Assembly (NCBI GenBank): GCA_938091935.1
Contig: CALKNV010000031.1
Location: 1 to 64,000, forward strand
Source of the DNA: an uncultured Pseudomonadales bacterium
Lineage (GTDB): Bacteria; Pseudomonadota; Gammaproteobacteria; Pseudomonadales; Pseudohongiellaceae
Direction of reading: 5' to 3'
DNA: 64,000 nt
A program made the translations under genes and the position numbers. Positions 33,851 through 43,728 of the stretch are shown piece after piece (position 1 is the first letter of the stretch; each line of letters begins with the position of its first letter). The notes under the pieces were generated by a model. The model was given only the letters and a program-made list of their open reading frames with translations, made no database searches and had not been told where the DNA came from.

Positions 33851-36055
33851 ATGCGTTGTCTAATTAGAATGAAAAGCCGGGGTGGCAAATGGCTACTGTT
33901 GGCCGCAAGCTGCTGTCTCGCCTCTTTCGCCGCCCTTACTCCTTTCGCCACTCTGGCACAAGACACCGTCGGCGATGGTTCCACCGTGGTCTACGCCGCT
34001 GATTATTTCACCGAATGGCAGCCCATCACGGCAAGCGACATGCTGGCCAGGATTCCTGGGCAAGACGCTGGCGGGCCCGGCGGCGGACGTGGTGGTCCGG
34101 GTGGCTTCTCAGGCAACCCAACCCGCGGCGGTCGTGGTCTGGGAAGCGGAGCCGGCTCCACCGAAATCCTGATTAACGGCAAGCGTACCGCAGGTAAGAA
34201 CAATTCGACCCAGCAAATGCTGCAGCGAATCGCCTCCTCCCAGGTACAGGAGATTCAAATTATCCGCGGCACTTCCGGTGAGCTGGATGTCCGCGGCAGT
34301 GGCCAGGTCATTAACGTAGTGCTGTTTGAAGAACTGTCGTCCACCAGTTTTTCTTACCAGGGTCAGGTTAACTATTCCCAGGACGACACCATACAGCCCG
34401 GTGGCACCTTCGCCGTCAATGGCCAAAATGGGGCGCTGGACTATACCGTTACCGTGCGCAGCGCACCCCGCTACCGCAACAGCCTGAACAACGAGAGCAG
34501 CATACTGGGTGATTTTTCGCCGAACGACACCGTGATTGAAGAGGTCACCGTCGATGGTGTCAATAATGAACTTAGCTTCAACCTGGCATATGCCTTAAGC
34601 AGCAAAAGCACGCTGCAGGTAAATGGCTTGCTGGCACAGCGCGATGCACCTGTGAACATCGATCGCGTCACCACTGACCTGCGCACCGATCCAGTTGGCC
34701 TACTGGTAGAACGAGAAGACAATCCCAACCCCAGGAACAACTGGGAGACGGGTTTTGACTACGAATATGAATTCAACAATGGCTCGCGCTTTAAACTGCT
34801 GGGCATCGCCAATCAGGATGACAACGCTCGCACTCGCCAGCGCTATCAGCGCTTTGGTGACAACACCGAGGAACTAAACCTGTTCCTCGATCTTAATGCC
34901 ATCACCGAGGAGCGCATTATTCGAGGCTCCTATACTTTCGACATTTTTGATGGACAAAGCATTGAAGTAGGTGCTGAACGCGCGCAAACCACATTGGACT
35001 CTGCCCTTGCGCTTGGCCTTAAGAGTGACTCGGGGTCGCCGTCTGACGCAGTAGGCGGACTGGTACCGGTGAATCTTTCCAATGCCAACTCCACAGTTGA
35101 GGAGATCCGTTACGAACCCTTTGCCATACACAACTGGCGCATCAATCCCAAACTCACGCTTGAATCGACATTGCTCTATGAGACATCTGAAATTAATCAA
35201 ACCGGTGATGTACTCAATTCCCGAAGTTTCGATTTCATTAAGCCGAAGGTAGATGTCCGTTATGACATAACACCAACCTTCCAGGTGCGCGGATCAATCG
35301 AGCGTATTGTTAATCAGCTAAGCTTCTCTGACTTCGTCGCCGCCAATGATGAACAGGATAACGATGCCGCAACCCTTCGGGGTAACGCTGAACTGCGGCA
35401 GCAGACCCAGTGGCGATACACCTTGAATACTGAATACCGTCTTCCGAACGATGTCGGCGTTCTTAGCGCCGAGTTCTTCTATGCCGACCACCAGGATGTA
35501 ATCGACTGGATCGATGTTTCCACTTCGGAAGACAACCTGGCCTCAGTGAATGGCAACCTCGGTGATGGTGTCGAATACGGCACCAACATTAATGCCAGCA
35601 TCCGCATGGGCATGATCGGCATGCCTAATCTGCTGGTCAACTCTACTCTCAGCCTGCAAGACTCTGAAGTGACTGACCCGTTTGACGGTCGCAAACGCCG
35701 CTTCCGGGTTTATCAGCGCGGTCGCTTCACCTTAACCACCCGTCACGATATCCCTGAATGGCGATTCAACTGGGGAACGCAGTACTTCGATCGCATCGAC
35801 GGCAGCATGTTCCAGTATGACATCAGAGACTTTGAATTCACCGTAGGAGAACCCTTCTACGGCGTGTTCGCCGAAATCCGTGACCGTCGCGGCATTACCT
35901 ATCGGCTGGATGTTCGGCAGTTAACTGATGGCTCACAATGCCGTGAGCGCTGGCGCTATGATGGCCGTCGCTCCGATGGCGTGCTCAGTGAACTGGAATA
36001 CCGCTGCACACATGGCGGCACTCAGCCAAGCTTGACCATCACGGGAAATTTCTAA
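33851..36055 (+). CDS. TonB-dependent outer-membrane receptor
   Basis: 734 residues with a signal peptide (to ~residue 36). A plug domain follows (WQPITASDMLARIPGQDAG, STEILINGKRTAGKNN, VQEIQIIRGTSGELDVRGSGQVINVVL) and then a 22-stranded type barrel ending in a C-terminal Phe (LTITGNF), the outer-membrane insertion signal. A Gly/Arg-rich stretch (residues ~76-98) interrupts the plug where a substrate loop lies. It imports a large ligand using TonB energy. It is divergent from the Tat-exported PLP genes, which hints that its ligand may be their substrate. No ribosome site stands out, so the ATG at 33869 is an alternative start. Confidence 0.87.
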   Translation: MRCLIRMKSRGGKWLLLAASCCLASFAALTPFATLAQDTVGDGSTVVYAADYFTEWQPITASDMLARIPGQDAGGPGGGRGGPGGFSGNPTRGGRGLGSGAGSTEILINGKRTAGKNNSTQQMLQRIASSQVQEIQIIRGTSGELDVRGSGQVINVVLFEELSSTSFSYQGQVNYSQDDTIQPGGTFAVNGQNGALDYTVTVRSAPRYRNSLNNESSILGDFSPNDTVIEEVTVDGVNNELSFNLAYALSSKSTLQVNGLLAQRDAPVNIDRVTTDLRTDPVGLLVEREDNPNPRNNWETGFDYEYEFNNGSRFKLLGIANQDDNARTRQRYQRFGDNTEELNLFLDLNAITEERIIRGSYTFDIFDGQSIEVGAERAQTTLDSALALGLKSDSGSPSDAVGGLVPVNLSNANSTVEEIRYEPFAIHNWRINPKLTLESTLLYETSEINQTGDVLNSRSFDFIKPKVDVRYDITPTFQVRGSIERIVNQLSFSDFVAANDEQDNDAATLRGNAELRQQTQWRYTLNTEYRLPNDVGVLSAEFFYADHQDVIDWIDVSTSEDNLASVNGNLGDGVEYGTNINASIRMGMIGMPNLLVNSTLSLQDSEVTDPFDGRKRRFRVYQRGRFTLTTRHDIPEWRFNWGTQYFDRIDGSMFQYDIRDFEFTVGEPFYGVFAEIRDRRGITYRLDVRQLTDGSQCRERWRYDGRRSDGVLSELEYRCTHGGTQPSLTITGNF

Positions 36056-36073
36056 GGCGCCAGCTCTCTTTCT

Positions 36074-38485
36074 TTAGTTTGCGACCGGGAGCGTGGCTGT
36101 CTTCACCTCGCCCTGGTGAACGTAGAACACCGTGGTATCCGTTAGCACAGAACGGTCACCAAACGGGCTAAAAGAAGGCAGTTCTGTCAACGCGTTGCTG
36201 GAGTCTCCCTCTACATAGCCTGTACGCCTGACACCATTAGCATCCGCCGCAAACGTATAGAGACCCTTGTTGGTAAATCCATACCAGGCGCTTGGCGAGT
36301 CTGGATCAAACCCTTTGTTCTCGGGAATCGTTTCATTGACCTGAATCGGAATAGCAAAAGTAAAGGGACGAGTATCGGTAGCGGGCAGAAAGGCAATGCC
36401 GTGATGATCGTTGAGAATTTCCGACTCCGAACCTCGCTTGCCAAATACCAGCGAGTTTATCTCTTTAGGCGTTGCGGGATTTGCCACATCAAATAGCGAA
36501 ATCTTCACGCCCTGGTACCAGGCACCCCGGGTAAAACCAAAATCACTGGAACCGTCGTCCGGCACAGCATCCTTGCCAAAGCCCAACAGCAGATTGTTGC
36601 CGACCGGATGCAAGTAGTCCGAGTATCCCTCGATCTCCAGCTCGCCGACAATCACTGGGCTGTCCTGGTTGCTGAGATCAATCACGTACAGTGGATCAAT
36701 CACACGAAACGTCACCAGATAAGCTCGCTCATCCACAAAGCGTGCAGCATAGAGCTGCTCACCCGGTTTTCCAATACCATCAATTAGATCCACTGTATTC
36801 AGATCATCGCCATCCTGTTTTAGCACCGTGAGCCGGGTACTGGAGGTACCACCCCAGTTTGACCCGATGGAGGTCACCACATTGAGATATTCGCCACCTG
36901 CGCCGCCTGCACCCATGCGGAAGGAGCGTTTGTCCTCACTCCAGCCCAGATGACCGCGAACCTCACCCGAACCCGAATAAGTCACGCCCCCGCCGGTAAG
37001 ATCGAATTTGTGGATAGCGGTTCGGTGCTCCGGATCGTAAAGCAGGGCGTCTGCGGCCATCAGCTGGTACTGGTTTTGTGTGGTTGCCAGATACAAGGCG
37101 TCAGTTGTCATATAAACAGTCTCGGTGCTGCCGAGAAAGCAGGTGCTCTCGAATGACTCGGGGGAATCCAGGGGAATTGTGGTGACGGTGATAATGCCCG
37201 GATTTCGATTACTGTCGATATTGTTGGTGGCGAGATAGCAATCCTTGCTCTCTATGAGATCCCTGGGATCACCGCCGGATACTGCCACTTTTGGCAGCAT
37301 GCTGGTCAGCGGCGCGGAGTCCAGGAGCTCGGTGTTGCTCTGCTGAGCCTCTTTGTCAGCAGCATGGGGAATGAAGCCTTCGAGAAAGGGCGTGTAGCGA
37401 GTAACCACATAGAGCTTATCGCCAATGCGACGACTCGAGATCAGATTGCCGTCAATCACCAGCCGCGAACTCAGTGCGAGCTTGGCGGGATCCCCCGCAT
37501 CCAGAAACTCTATCTCCAGATCATTACTGTGCCAGCCCCAGATATCCAGCCATCTGACATAGCCGTTTGATCCCGACAGTGTCACCAAGCTATCGCTGCC
37601 ATCAGCACCATCTTCGATAAGATACAGGCTGTTGGTGGCGGCACTGGAATCGTTAATCTCGGTTGGCGGCTGGTAGGAGCCGATCTCTTCTGCACTGCCG
37701 TTAACCGCATCCAGCCGAAACGTTACCACGCAGTTTTCGAAACCACAGGGACGCAGCAGGTAGAGATGCTCGCCATCGGTTTTCACTACATCAGCCTCGT
37801 CCACGCCCGCCACTTGCAGGTTGGTGCTCGAAACCCTTGTGACAGCAGCACCGGCTGAGCTATCTGCTGCGGTTGCAAAAGTTTCTAGTGCGAATTGGTT
37901 AGCCACCATACTGGAACCCAGCTGCATGCCCTGCTTCAGGTAGGCTGCCATGGCCGCGTCAGACTTAAATGGATGAAGACGATCCGATTTAGCCGAGTCG
38001 ATAGAAAAGGCGATGGCTGTGCTACTGGTAGTGAAGCCCTCTTCCTCTGCGCGATAGGAAACGAACACGAGATAATCGCCGGCAGCAAGCGACACATCCT
38101 CAATAACATGGAAACTCACCGAATTCCCCAGCGTGGTGCTTGTGTAGGGGGTCAGGCTGGCGGGATTCCCATCCCAGGGAATCCAGGCAGAAGGATCCTT
38201 CTGATACCAGCGACCCTCGTGATAGGCCGCCAGGAAAAGCTCGGCCTGCTTGCCCACATCGGTAGGTGCAACCACCATGTCGAATCTGCTGGTATAGATA
38301 TCGCTATCCAGATTTACATCAGCATATTGATGGGACTGCGTTGACTCGAGAAAGAATTCGCCTGACAGCGCAAACTGCGCGTTAGCGCTGCCCATGCTTA
38401 CAGAGAGCAATGCATAGGCAAGAACGATTCGTAACTTGTTTAACACTGCAGTGCAATTAGCACTGGCGACGAGCAATCTGTTCAT
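36074..38485 (-). CDS. Exported beta-propeller domain protein (PF09826-like)
   Basis: 803 residues from the ATG at 38485, chosen because AGGAAG lies six bases upstream and a signal peptide follows (IVLAYALLSVSMGSANAQ). The body shows the features of secreted propeller proteins of the PF09826 family: TNLQVAGVDEADVVKTDGEHLYLL, then repeated YVVTRYTPF, VYMTTDALYLAT and YAARFVDERAYLVTF blades. No catalytic residues are obvious. Its 3' end is 18 bases from the convergent TonB receptor stop. Its role is unknown; relatives are predicted cell-surface or periplasmic proteins. Confidence 0.82.
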   Translation of the reverse strand: MNRLLVASANCTAVLNKLRIVLAYALLSVSMGSANAQFALSGEFFLESTQSHQYADVNLDSDIYTSRFDMVVAPTDVGKQAELFLAAYHEGRWYQKDPSAWIPWDGNPASLTPYTSTTLGNSVSFHVIEDVSLAAGDYLVFVSYRAEEEGFTTSSTAIAFSIDSAKSDRLHPFKSDAAMAAYLKQGMQLGSSMVANQFALETFATAADSSAGAAVTRVSSTNLQVAGVDEADVVKTDGEHLYLLRPCGFENCVVTFRLDAVNGSAEEIGSYQPPTEINDSSAATNSLYLIEDGADGSDSLVTLSGSNGYVRWLDIWGWHSNDLEIEFLDAGDPAKLALSSRLVIDGNLISSRRIGDKLYVVTRYTPFLEGFIPHAADKEAQQSNTELLDSAPLTSMLPKVAVSGGDPRDLIESKDCYLATNNIDSNRNPGIITVTTIPLDSPESFESTCFLGSTETVYMTTDALYLATTQNQYQLMAADALLYDPEHRTAIHKFDLTGGGVTYSGSGEVRGHLGWSEDKRSFRMGAGGAGGEYLNVVTSIGSNWGGTSSTRLTVLKQDGDDLNTVDLIDGIGKPGEQLYAARFVDERAYLVTFRVIDPLYVIDLSNQDSPVIVGELEIEGYSDYLHPVGNNLLLGFGKDAVPDDGSSDFGFTRGAWYQGVKISLFDVANPATPKEINSLVFGKRGSESEILNDHHGIAFLPATDTRPFTFAIPIQVNETIPENKGFDPDSPSAWYGFTNKGLYTFAADANGVRRTGYVEGDSSNALTELPSFSPFGDRSVLTDTTVFYVHQGEVKTATLPVAN

Positions 38486-38720
38486 ATTGATCTTCCTGTA
38501 GATCGCAGATACGCCCCACATGTCAGCACAGTATAGAAGCCAGTTCACCATACCGGCGCCTGATTCCATTCATGATGTGACGGGACTCACAGGGTGCGCT
38601 GGTATTTACACAAGTTCTTACGTGAGGTTTTACGCAATCAGCTTTTAAGCTGTGTGAGCTCAGAAATCACAACGCTCGGTCTTAATTCCTCTGCAGCTTT
38701 TAGAGTCCGGCAAGTGAGCG

Positions 38721-40730
38721 TCACTTTACGTGACGGTCATACCAGTCAAGATAACGTTCATAGCGATCAAGCACGAAACTCGGTCGCTGGATGCCATGAT
38801 GCTCATCGGGATAGACCACCAACTGCGTGTCCAACCCCAATCGCTTTAACGCCTGGTAAAGTTGCTCGGAATTCAGGATCGGGACATTCCAGTCATGCTC
38901 ACCTCCCATGATCAGGGTTGGCGTCACCACGTTGGCAACGTCATTGAAGGGTGAAATCCGCTCCCAGTTTTCCGGTGTTTCCCAGGGTAAACCTAATTCT
39001 TTCTCCCATTGCAGCTGATAATGATCGTGACCATAGTTGCTGCGATACAGCACTTCACTGGCACCGGTAATAGCCCCGGCAAAACGATCAGACTTGGTGA
39101 TGACGTAATTGGTGAGAATACCGCCATAGGACCATCCGCCTACCCCAAGCCGCGCCGGATCGGCATAACCTGCATCGATCGCATAATCCACGCCTGCCAT
39201 GACATCCTGAAAGTCTTTAACGCCCCAGGACGCCCACAGTTGACGTGAAAAATCCTGACCATAGCCAGAAGACCCGCGTGGATTTGTCATCACCACCACA
39301 TAACCGTTCGCTGCAAATAGCTGGGCATCGAAATTGAAGTTGAAGTCATACTGAGACACTGGGCCACCATGGATGCGTAGCAGGGTCGGGTAGCGAAAGT
39401 TTTCATTGAAGCCGGGTGGCTTATAAATAAAGCCCTCGATTTCAGTGCCATCAGCACTTTCAAACTGCACGTTCTCCACCTCAGCGAGCTGCCTGGAATC
39501 CAGAAATTCACGATTGGTAAAGGTCAACTGCTGCAGGTTTCTGCCAGCGCCAAAGAACACCTCGGAAGGTTGCGTTGCATCACCGATCAAAGTGGCGACA
39601 TCGCCATCGGCATTCATGGAGAAATCCCGCAGGCTGATGTTGCCCTCGATCACCCTTTCGAGTCCCTCGCCGCTGCGATCGATGCTGGCAAGGTGACGTT
39701 CACCGCTATCCTCCAGAATGAAGAAGATATCGTCTCCACTGGGCGCAAACTGCGGCGAGGCCACGTTACGATCAAGGCGAGCGGTTAGCACCCTCGCACT
39801 GCCGCCCGTGGCAGGAGAGATGCCAAGGTGTCCAGTGGCATACCAGATCAGGTCCGGCTCGGTGACAGTAACATAGGTGATGAACTCACCATCCGGGCTC
39901 CAGGCTGGGGACGAATCAGAACCTGGATTGGTCGTTATCTGCAGCAGCGTGCCACCGGCATCGGGACTGTCAGCCGACACCACCCAGATGTCTCGGTTGC
40001 TGTTTGCATCCGGCTCTTCCGTGCGGTTGCTGGAGAAGGCAATGAGTGAACTGTCTGGACTCCACGCCGGCTGCGAGTCATCGTAATCCCCTGAGGTGAG
40101 CTGGACGACATCACCAGACGCCATGTCCTGCACATAGAGATGGGTACGGCGACGATCAAGATAGCCCGCGTAATCGCGCTTGAATTGCAGCCTGTCGATG
40201 ACCCAGGGTTCAGGCTTGTCATCCGCTTCTCCGTCATCTTCCGGTTTCGGGTCTCGGATCAACAGCGCCAGCTTGTTCGCATCCGGCGACCAGCTATAGC
40301 CAGACACACCCTGCTCAATCTCGGTAAGCTGGCTCGCTTCTCCACCACGACGATCCAGGCCCCACACCTGAGTCTCCCCATCGTTGCGAGACGCCAGGAA
40401 GGTCAGGTAGCGCCCGTCCGGGCTCCAGGCGGGATCGCTGGCGGATGCACCGACCCCAGTCATGGGCAGCGGCTCACCTCCTTCAGTCGACACCATCCAG
40501 ATGCGTGTCTCGGCACTGTCGTCCTCCAGGCTGATTTGCCTAACCGTGTATGCAACCCAATCGCCATCGGGGCTCAGCACGGGACTCCCGACCCGCTGCA
40601 GGGCGAAGAAATCTTCCGCGCTAATTAAACTCGAATTTTCCTGAGCGCTTAGCTGCTGCGAAAGGGAACCCAGGACCACTGGCAAAATCGAAATCAGCAA
40701 AAACCGGTAACCACGCTTGTGGGGCATCAT
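38721..40730 (-). CDS. Exported S9-family prolyl oligopeptidase-like peptidase
   Basis: 669 residues with an N-terminal hydrophobic export signal. An N-terminal TolB/WD-like propeller (repeats of DPAWSPDGRYL type) is followed by an alpha/beta hydrolase catalytic domain. The triad is visible: Ser in GGWSYGGILT, Asp in GGEHDWNVP and His in DEHHGIQ. Members cleave short peptides (acylaminoacyl-peptidase or dipeptidyl-peptidase types). The start at 40730 follows GGAG by six bases. It stands alone and fits a peptide-scavenging role in the periplasm. Confidence 0.9.
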   Translation of the reverse strand: MMPHKRGYRFLLISILPVVLGSLSQQLSAQENSSLISAEDFFALQRVGSPVLSPDGDWVAYTVRQISLEDDSAETRIWMVSTEGGEPLPMTGVGASASDPAWSPDGRYLTFLASRNDGETQVWGLDRRGGEASQLTEIEQGVSGYSWSPDANKLALLIRDPKPEDDGEADDKPEPWVIDRLQFKRDYAGYLDRRRTHLYVQDMASGDVVQLTSGDYDDSQPAWSPDSSLIAFSSNRTEEPDANSNRDIWVVSADSPDAGGTLLQITTNPGSDSSPAWSPDGEFITYVTVTEPDLIWYATGHLGISPATGGSARVLTARLDRNVASPQFAPSGDDIFFILEDSGERHLASIDRSGEGLERVIEGNISLRDFSMNADGDVATLIGDATQPSEVFFGAGRNLQQLTFTNREFLDSRQLAEVENVQFESADGTEIEGFIYKPPGFNENFRYPTLLRIHGGPVSQYDFNFNFDAQLFAANGYVVVMTNPRGSSGYGQDFSRQLWASWGVKDFQDVMAGVDYAIDAGYADPARLGVGGWSYGGILTNYVITKSDRFAGAITGASEVLYRSNYGHDHYQLQWEKELGLPWETPENWERISPFNDVANVVTPTLIMGGEHDWNVPILNSEQLYQALKRLGLDTQLVVYPDEHHGIQRPSFVLDRYERYLDWYDRHVK

Positions 40731-40986
40731 GCGGCACTCCAATATCTAAAGAGTAAAACTGGATCAGAATAAGCGCCCAACTCGGATTTCCGCTGGGCAA
40801 AAAGCAAGGCACTTACCCTACCATCGATGAGTCATTTCCAACAGATACTGAAGTCAGGACTCAACCAACATCCTCTGGGAAAACTTTCGGTGGGCGGGCA
40901 GATTCTACTGTTTGGTGAACACTCTGGGCCAAAACCAGAAGAGGCAGTGTAAGAAGGAAGAGCCTGGTGAGAGAACTGAATTAGTT

Positions 40987-41298
40987 TTATTGAAGAGAGA
41001 TGTAGACACCAATCGCCTCATTGGCAATTTGATCAACTTCTTTGGTATCAACCACATTGAAACCAATTGATCCGTCTTCATTCTCCCAATGCTCAACCCC
41101 CTTTAGAGCGAGCTGCTTCAAAATATCTTCCCTGATCTCGGGATTTCTCATCACGAAACTGTCAACAAGCGGCTGCTCCGGTTCGGCAAGCGATTGCTCC
41201 AGTTCAGCAGAAGGCGCCTCGCTGTGCGCGTCGACAGCGACCTGCGCATCGCAGCCATAGAGCATTACAGTAAGTTGTAAAGCGAAAATCAGTCTCAT
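40987..41298 (-). CDS. Small putative lipoprotein
   Basis: 103 residues with a lipobox-like signal (LTVMLYGC, Cys at 16). An acidic linker rich in Glu, Ala and Pro leads to a small C-terminal domain. No family is recognised. It lies 47 bases after the monooxygenase gene on the same strand, perhaps as the last gene of that unit, but it could be independent. Confidence 0.55.
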   Translation of the reverse strand: MRLIFALQLTVMLYGCDAQVAVDAHSEAPSAELEQSLAEPEQPLVDSFVMRNPEIREDILKQLALKGVEHWENEDGSIGFNVVDTKEVDQIANEAIGVYISLQ

Positions 41299-41345
41299 TG
41301 ATTCGAGCCACCCTCGATAGCAGAAGTTTAATTCTTTACTTGCTT

Positions 41346-42902
41346 CTAGGCCGCTTTCTCCGCTGACTTGTTGCCCGCTTCGGGCTCCGGATCAAGCTGA
41401 GAAGGCCCTTGAGCTCCAGATTGCCTCAACATCAGGACGCCATCATCCGAAGGACCATTTTTCAGTAGCTTAAGGTCTAACAGGTAGTCTTGGGTATTGT
41501 GCCATGGCGCATGATCGCCCTGACGAGGAAACAGGTGCATTGCGCGCTTGAAATAACCAGGGTTGAAATCCGTCACCCAATCTCGCTCTGGCATATTCTG
41601 CTCATTCTCTCTTAAAACCGGCACGCACTGATTGGCGTCAGCGATATCCATTTTCTTCAACAGTTCACAGACGAACTTGGAATTTAGGTCGGCGCGTAAA
41701 GTCCAGGATGCATTAATGTAGCCAAAGGTCTGAATCAGGTTAGGCACACCCGAAAACATCATTCCCTGGTAGAAAAAGTGCTCGCTGAAATCCAGCTTCT
41801 CTCCATCCATGAAGAACTCGGCACCGCCCAGAATTTCCAGCTGGATGCCGGTTGCAGTCACGATGATGTCTGCCTCTACTTTTTCGCCGTCAGTCATTTC
41901 AATCCCGTCGGCGGTCACCTGTTTAATGTGGCCAGTCACCACGTCGGCCTTGCCTGAATTCAGGGCATTAAATAAATCTGAGTCCGGCACCAGGCACATG
42001 CGCTGGGTCCAGGGGTCATAATTCGGCGTGAAGTGTTTATCCACATCGATCTCTGGCTTGAGCGCTTTGCGTAAGCGCTTGAGAATATAATCCCTTGCCT
42101 TCCCCGGATTCTTCCGCGCCTGCTTGTAAAAGTAGTTCTGGAATCGAATATTGCGCCAGCGCGTGATGGCGTAGGCCCAGCTGGCTGGCAGGATACTGTT
42201 CAACAGATTCGCTAATCGGTCCTTGCCCGGCATGGACAGAATGTAAGTGGGTGAGCGCTGCACCATGGTGATGTGCGCGGCCTCGTCGGCCATGGCCGGG
42301 ATCAAGGTAACTGCCGTGGCACCACTGCCTATAACAGCTACACGCTTGCCGTTGTAGTCTAGATCTTCCGGCCATAGCTGAGGATGGACGACGGTACCGG
42401 CGAAATCTGCCAGCCCGGGTATTGCAGGCGTATATCCTTCTGCATATCGATAGTAGCCACTGCACATGAACAGCAAGCGCGAGCGGTACTGTACTACTTC
42501 ACCCTGTTCATCCAGGGTCGTTGTCAGCCAGGTAGAGCTGGCACTGTCCCAGGCCGCTGAGGTCACTCGTCTACCGAAATCAATGTTGTCCCGAACCTGG
42601 TATTCATCTACCGCTTCATTGAGGTATTCCAGAATGGAGTCCCCATCGGAAATCGCCTTCGGCCGTGTCCACGGCTTGAATTTGAAACCGAAGGTATGCA
42701 TATCGCTGTCAGAGCGGATACCAGGATAGCGAAACAGATCCCAGGTACCGCCAATATTCTTGCGTGCCTCGATAATTCGGTAGCGCTTGTCGGGGCAATC
42801 CTGTTCCAGGTAGCTGGCAGCGCTGATTCCGGAGATGCCTGCACCAACAATCACAACATCAAGCTGCTGCTCCATGCCTGCTTCAATTTGATTCGATTCC
42901 AT
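41346..42902 (-). CDS. Flavin-containing monooxygenase, Baeyer-Villiger type
   Basis: 518 residues. The FAD motif VIVGAGISGISAA is at ~17-29 and the NADPH motif VAVIGSGATAV at ~187-197. Between them lies FAGTVVHPQLWP, matching the BVMO fingerprint F-x-G-x3-H-x3-W-P. It would oxidise a ketone to an ester or lactone, or a heteroatom, using NADPH and O2. A glutathione transferase gene lies 24 bases upstream, so the two are probably co-transcribed. The substrate is likely taken up or prepared by the adjacent symporter and reductase genes, which is inference. Confidence 0.9.
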   Translation of the reverse strand: MESNQIEAGMEQQLDVVIVGAGISGISAASYLEQDCPDKRYRIIEARKNIGGTWDLFRYPGIRSDSDMHTFGFKFKPWTRPKAISDGDSILEYLNEAVDEYQVRDNIDFGRRVTSAAWDSASSTWLTTTLDEQGEVVQYRSRLLFMCSGYYRYAEGYTPAIPGLADFAGTVVHPQLWPEDLDYNGKRVAVIGSGATAVTLIPAMADEAAHITMVQRSPTYILSMPGKDRLANLLNSILPASWAYAITRWRNIRFQNYFYKQARKNPGKARDYILKRLRKALKPEIDVDKHFTPNYDPWTQRMCLVPDSDLFNALNSGKADVVTGHIKQVTADGIEMTDGEKVEADIIVTATGIQLEILGGAEFFMDGEKLDFSEHFFYQGMMFSGVPNLIQTFGYINASWTLRADLNSKFVCELLKKMDIADANQCVPVLRENEQNMPERDWVTDFNPGYFKRAMHLFPRQGDHAPWHNTQDYLLDLKLLKNGPSDDGVLMLRQSGAQGPSQLDPEPEAGNKSAEKAA

Positions 42903-42926
42903 GATTTAACTCTGTGATCCCATGAT

Positions 42927-43547
42927 TTAGCCCTGCGAAGCTTTAATTGCCTGAGTGCGCTGAAAAGCAGGTCGCTGCAGCAACGCCTGCAGGTAACGCG
43001 TGGTATTGGGCTTATAGCGCTCTGACAACCCCAGCCGCATACCAAAATGCAGGGCGTACCCTACCGCAATATCCGCAATAGTAAAACGATCCGCTACCAG
43101 GAACACCTTGCCTTCAAGCGCAGTCTCTACCGCACGAATTCTGGAGAAGAACCAGATCGTATAGTCCTCGACCACCTGGGGATTCATGCGCTCTTCCGGT
43201 TCCAGTTTGGTGTATCTCAAAATCAGAGCCAGAGGAAAAGTGAAGGTCGCATCGCTGCGGTAGAGCCAGTTCAGGAAGTCTCCGTATTCCGGCTCATCCG
43301 GCGTCACTGCCAGAGGGGTTGGGCCGTACTCCTGCACCAGGTACTGACAAATGCCGGTGGATTCGGTCATGGTGATCCCACCATCTGTAAATGCCGGTAC
43401 TGTGCCAAGGGGATTGATGTCGAGGTAGCCCTCGCGCTCGAATCGCGGGGGGAACGGCATGATCTCCAGCTCATAATCCAGACCCATCTCTTCCAGACAC
43501 CACAGGGGGCGCAAGGATCTGGAGTTATAGCAGTGGAAAAGCTTCAT
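42927..43547 (-). CDS. Glutathione S-transferase family protein
   Basis: 206 residues from the ATG at 43547, which has a GGAG site; an upstream extension in frame is rejected. The N-terminal thioredoxin-like domain shows LFHCYNSRSLRPLW, the NPLGTVPAFTDGG cis-Pro segment and MTESTGICQYL for glutathione binding. A helical C-terminal domain follows (FLVADRFTIADIAVGYAL). It precedes the monooxygenase and may detoxify or isomerise a reactive product. The substrate is not determinable. Confidence 0.88.
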   Translation of the reverse strand: MKLFHCYNSRSLRPLWCLEEMGLDYELEIMPFPPRFEREGYLDINPLGTVPAFTDGGITMTESTGICQYLVQEYGPTPLAVTPDEPEYGDFLNWLYRSDATFTFPLALILRYTKLEPEERMNPQVVEDYTIWFFSRIRAVETALEGKVFLVADRFTIADIAVGYALHFGMRLGLSERYKPNTTRYLQALLQRPAFQRTQAIKASQG

Positions 43548-43728
43548 AAGAATCGCTCCACAACAGGACAGCTCGTGATTCTCTAACCTTTCCCGGTCAA
43601 GGTGCAAGCCAGAAAACAATGCCAGTGTATTGGGAGGTAGATTGCCGGCAAAACGTCGACCCGCGTTTCCCCGGTTCGGCCAGCGCTAATAGTGAACTGA
43701 GCTGTCAAGGCTTCCGCCGAAGCCATCG

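Noticed and set aside
43047-43586. 179-codon plus-strand frame
   Set aside because: Antisense of the glutathione transferase gene.
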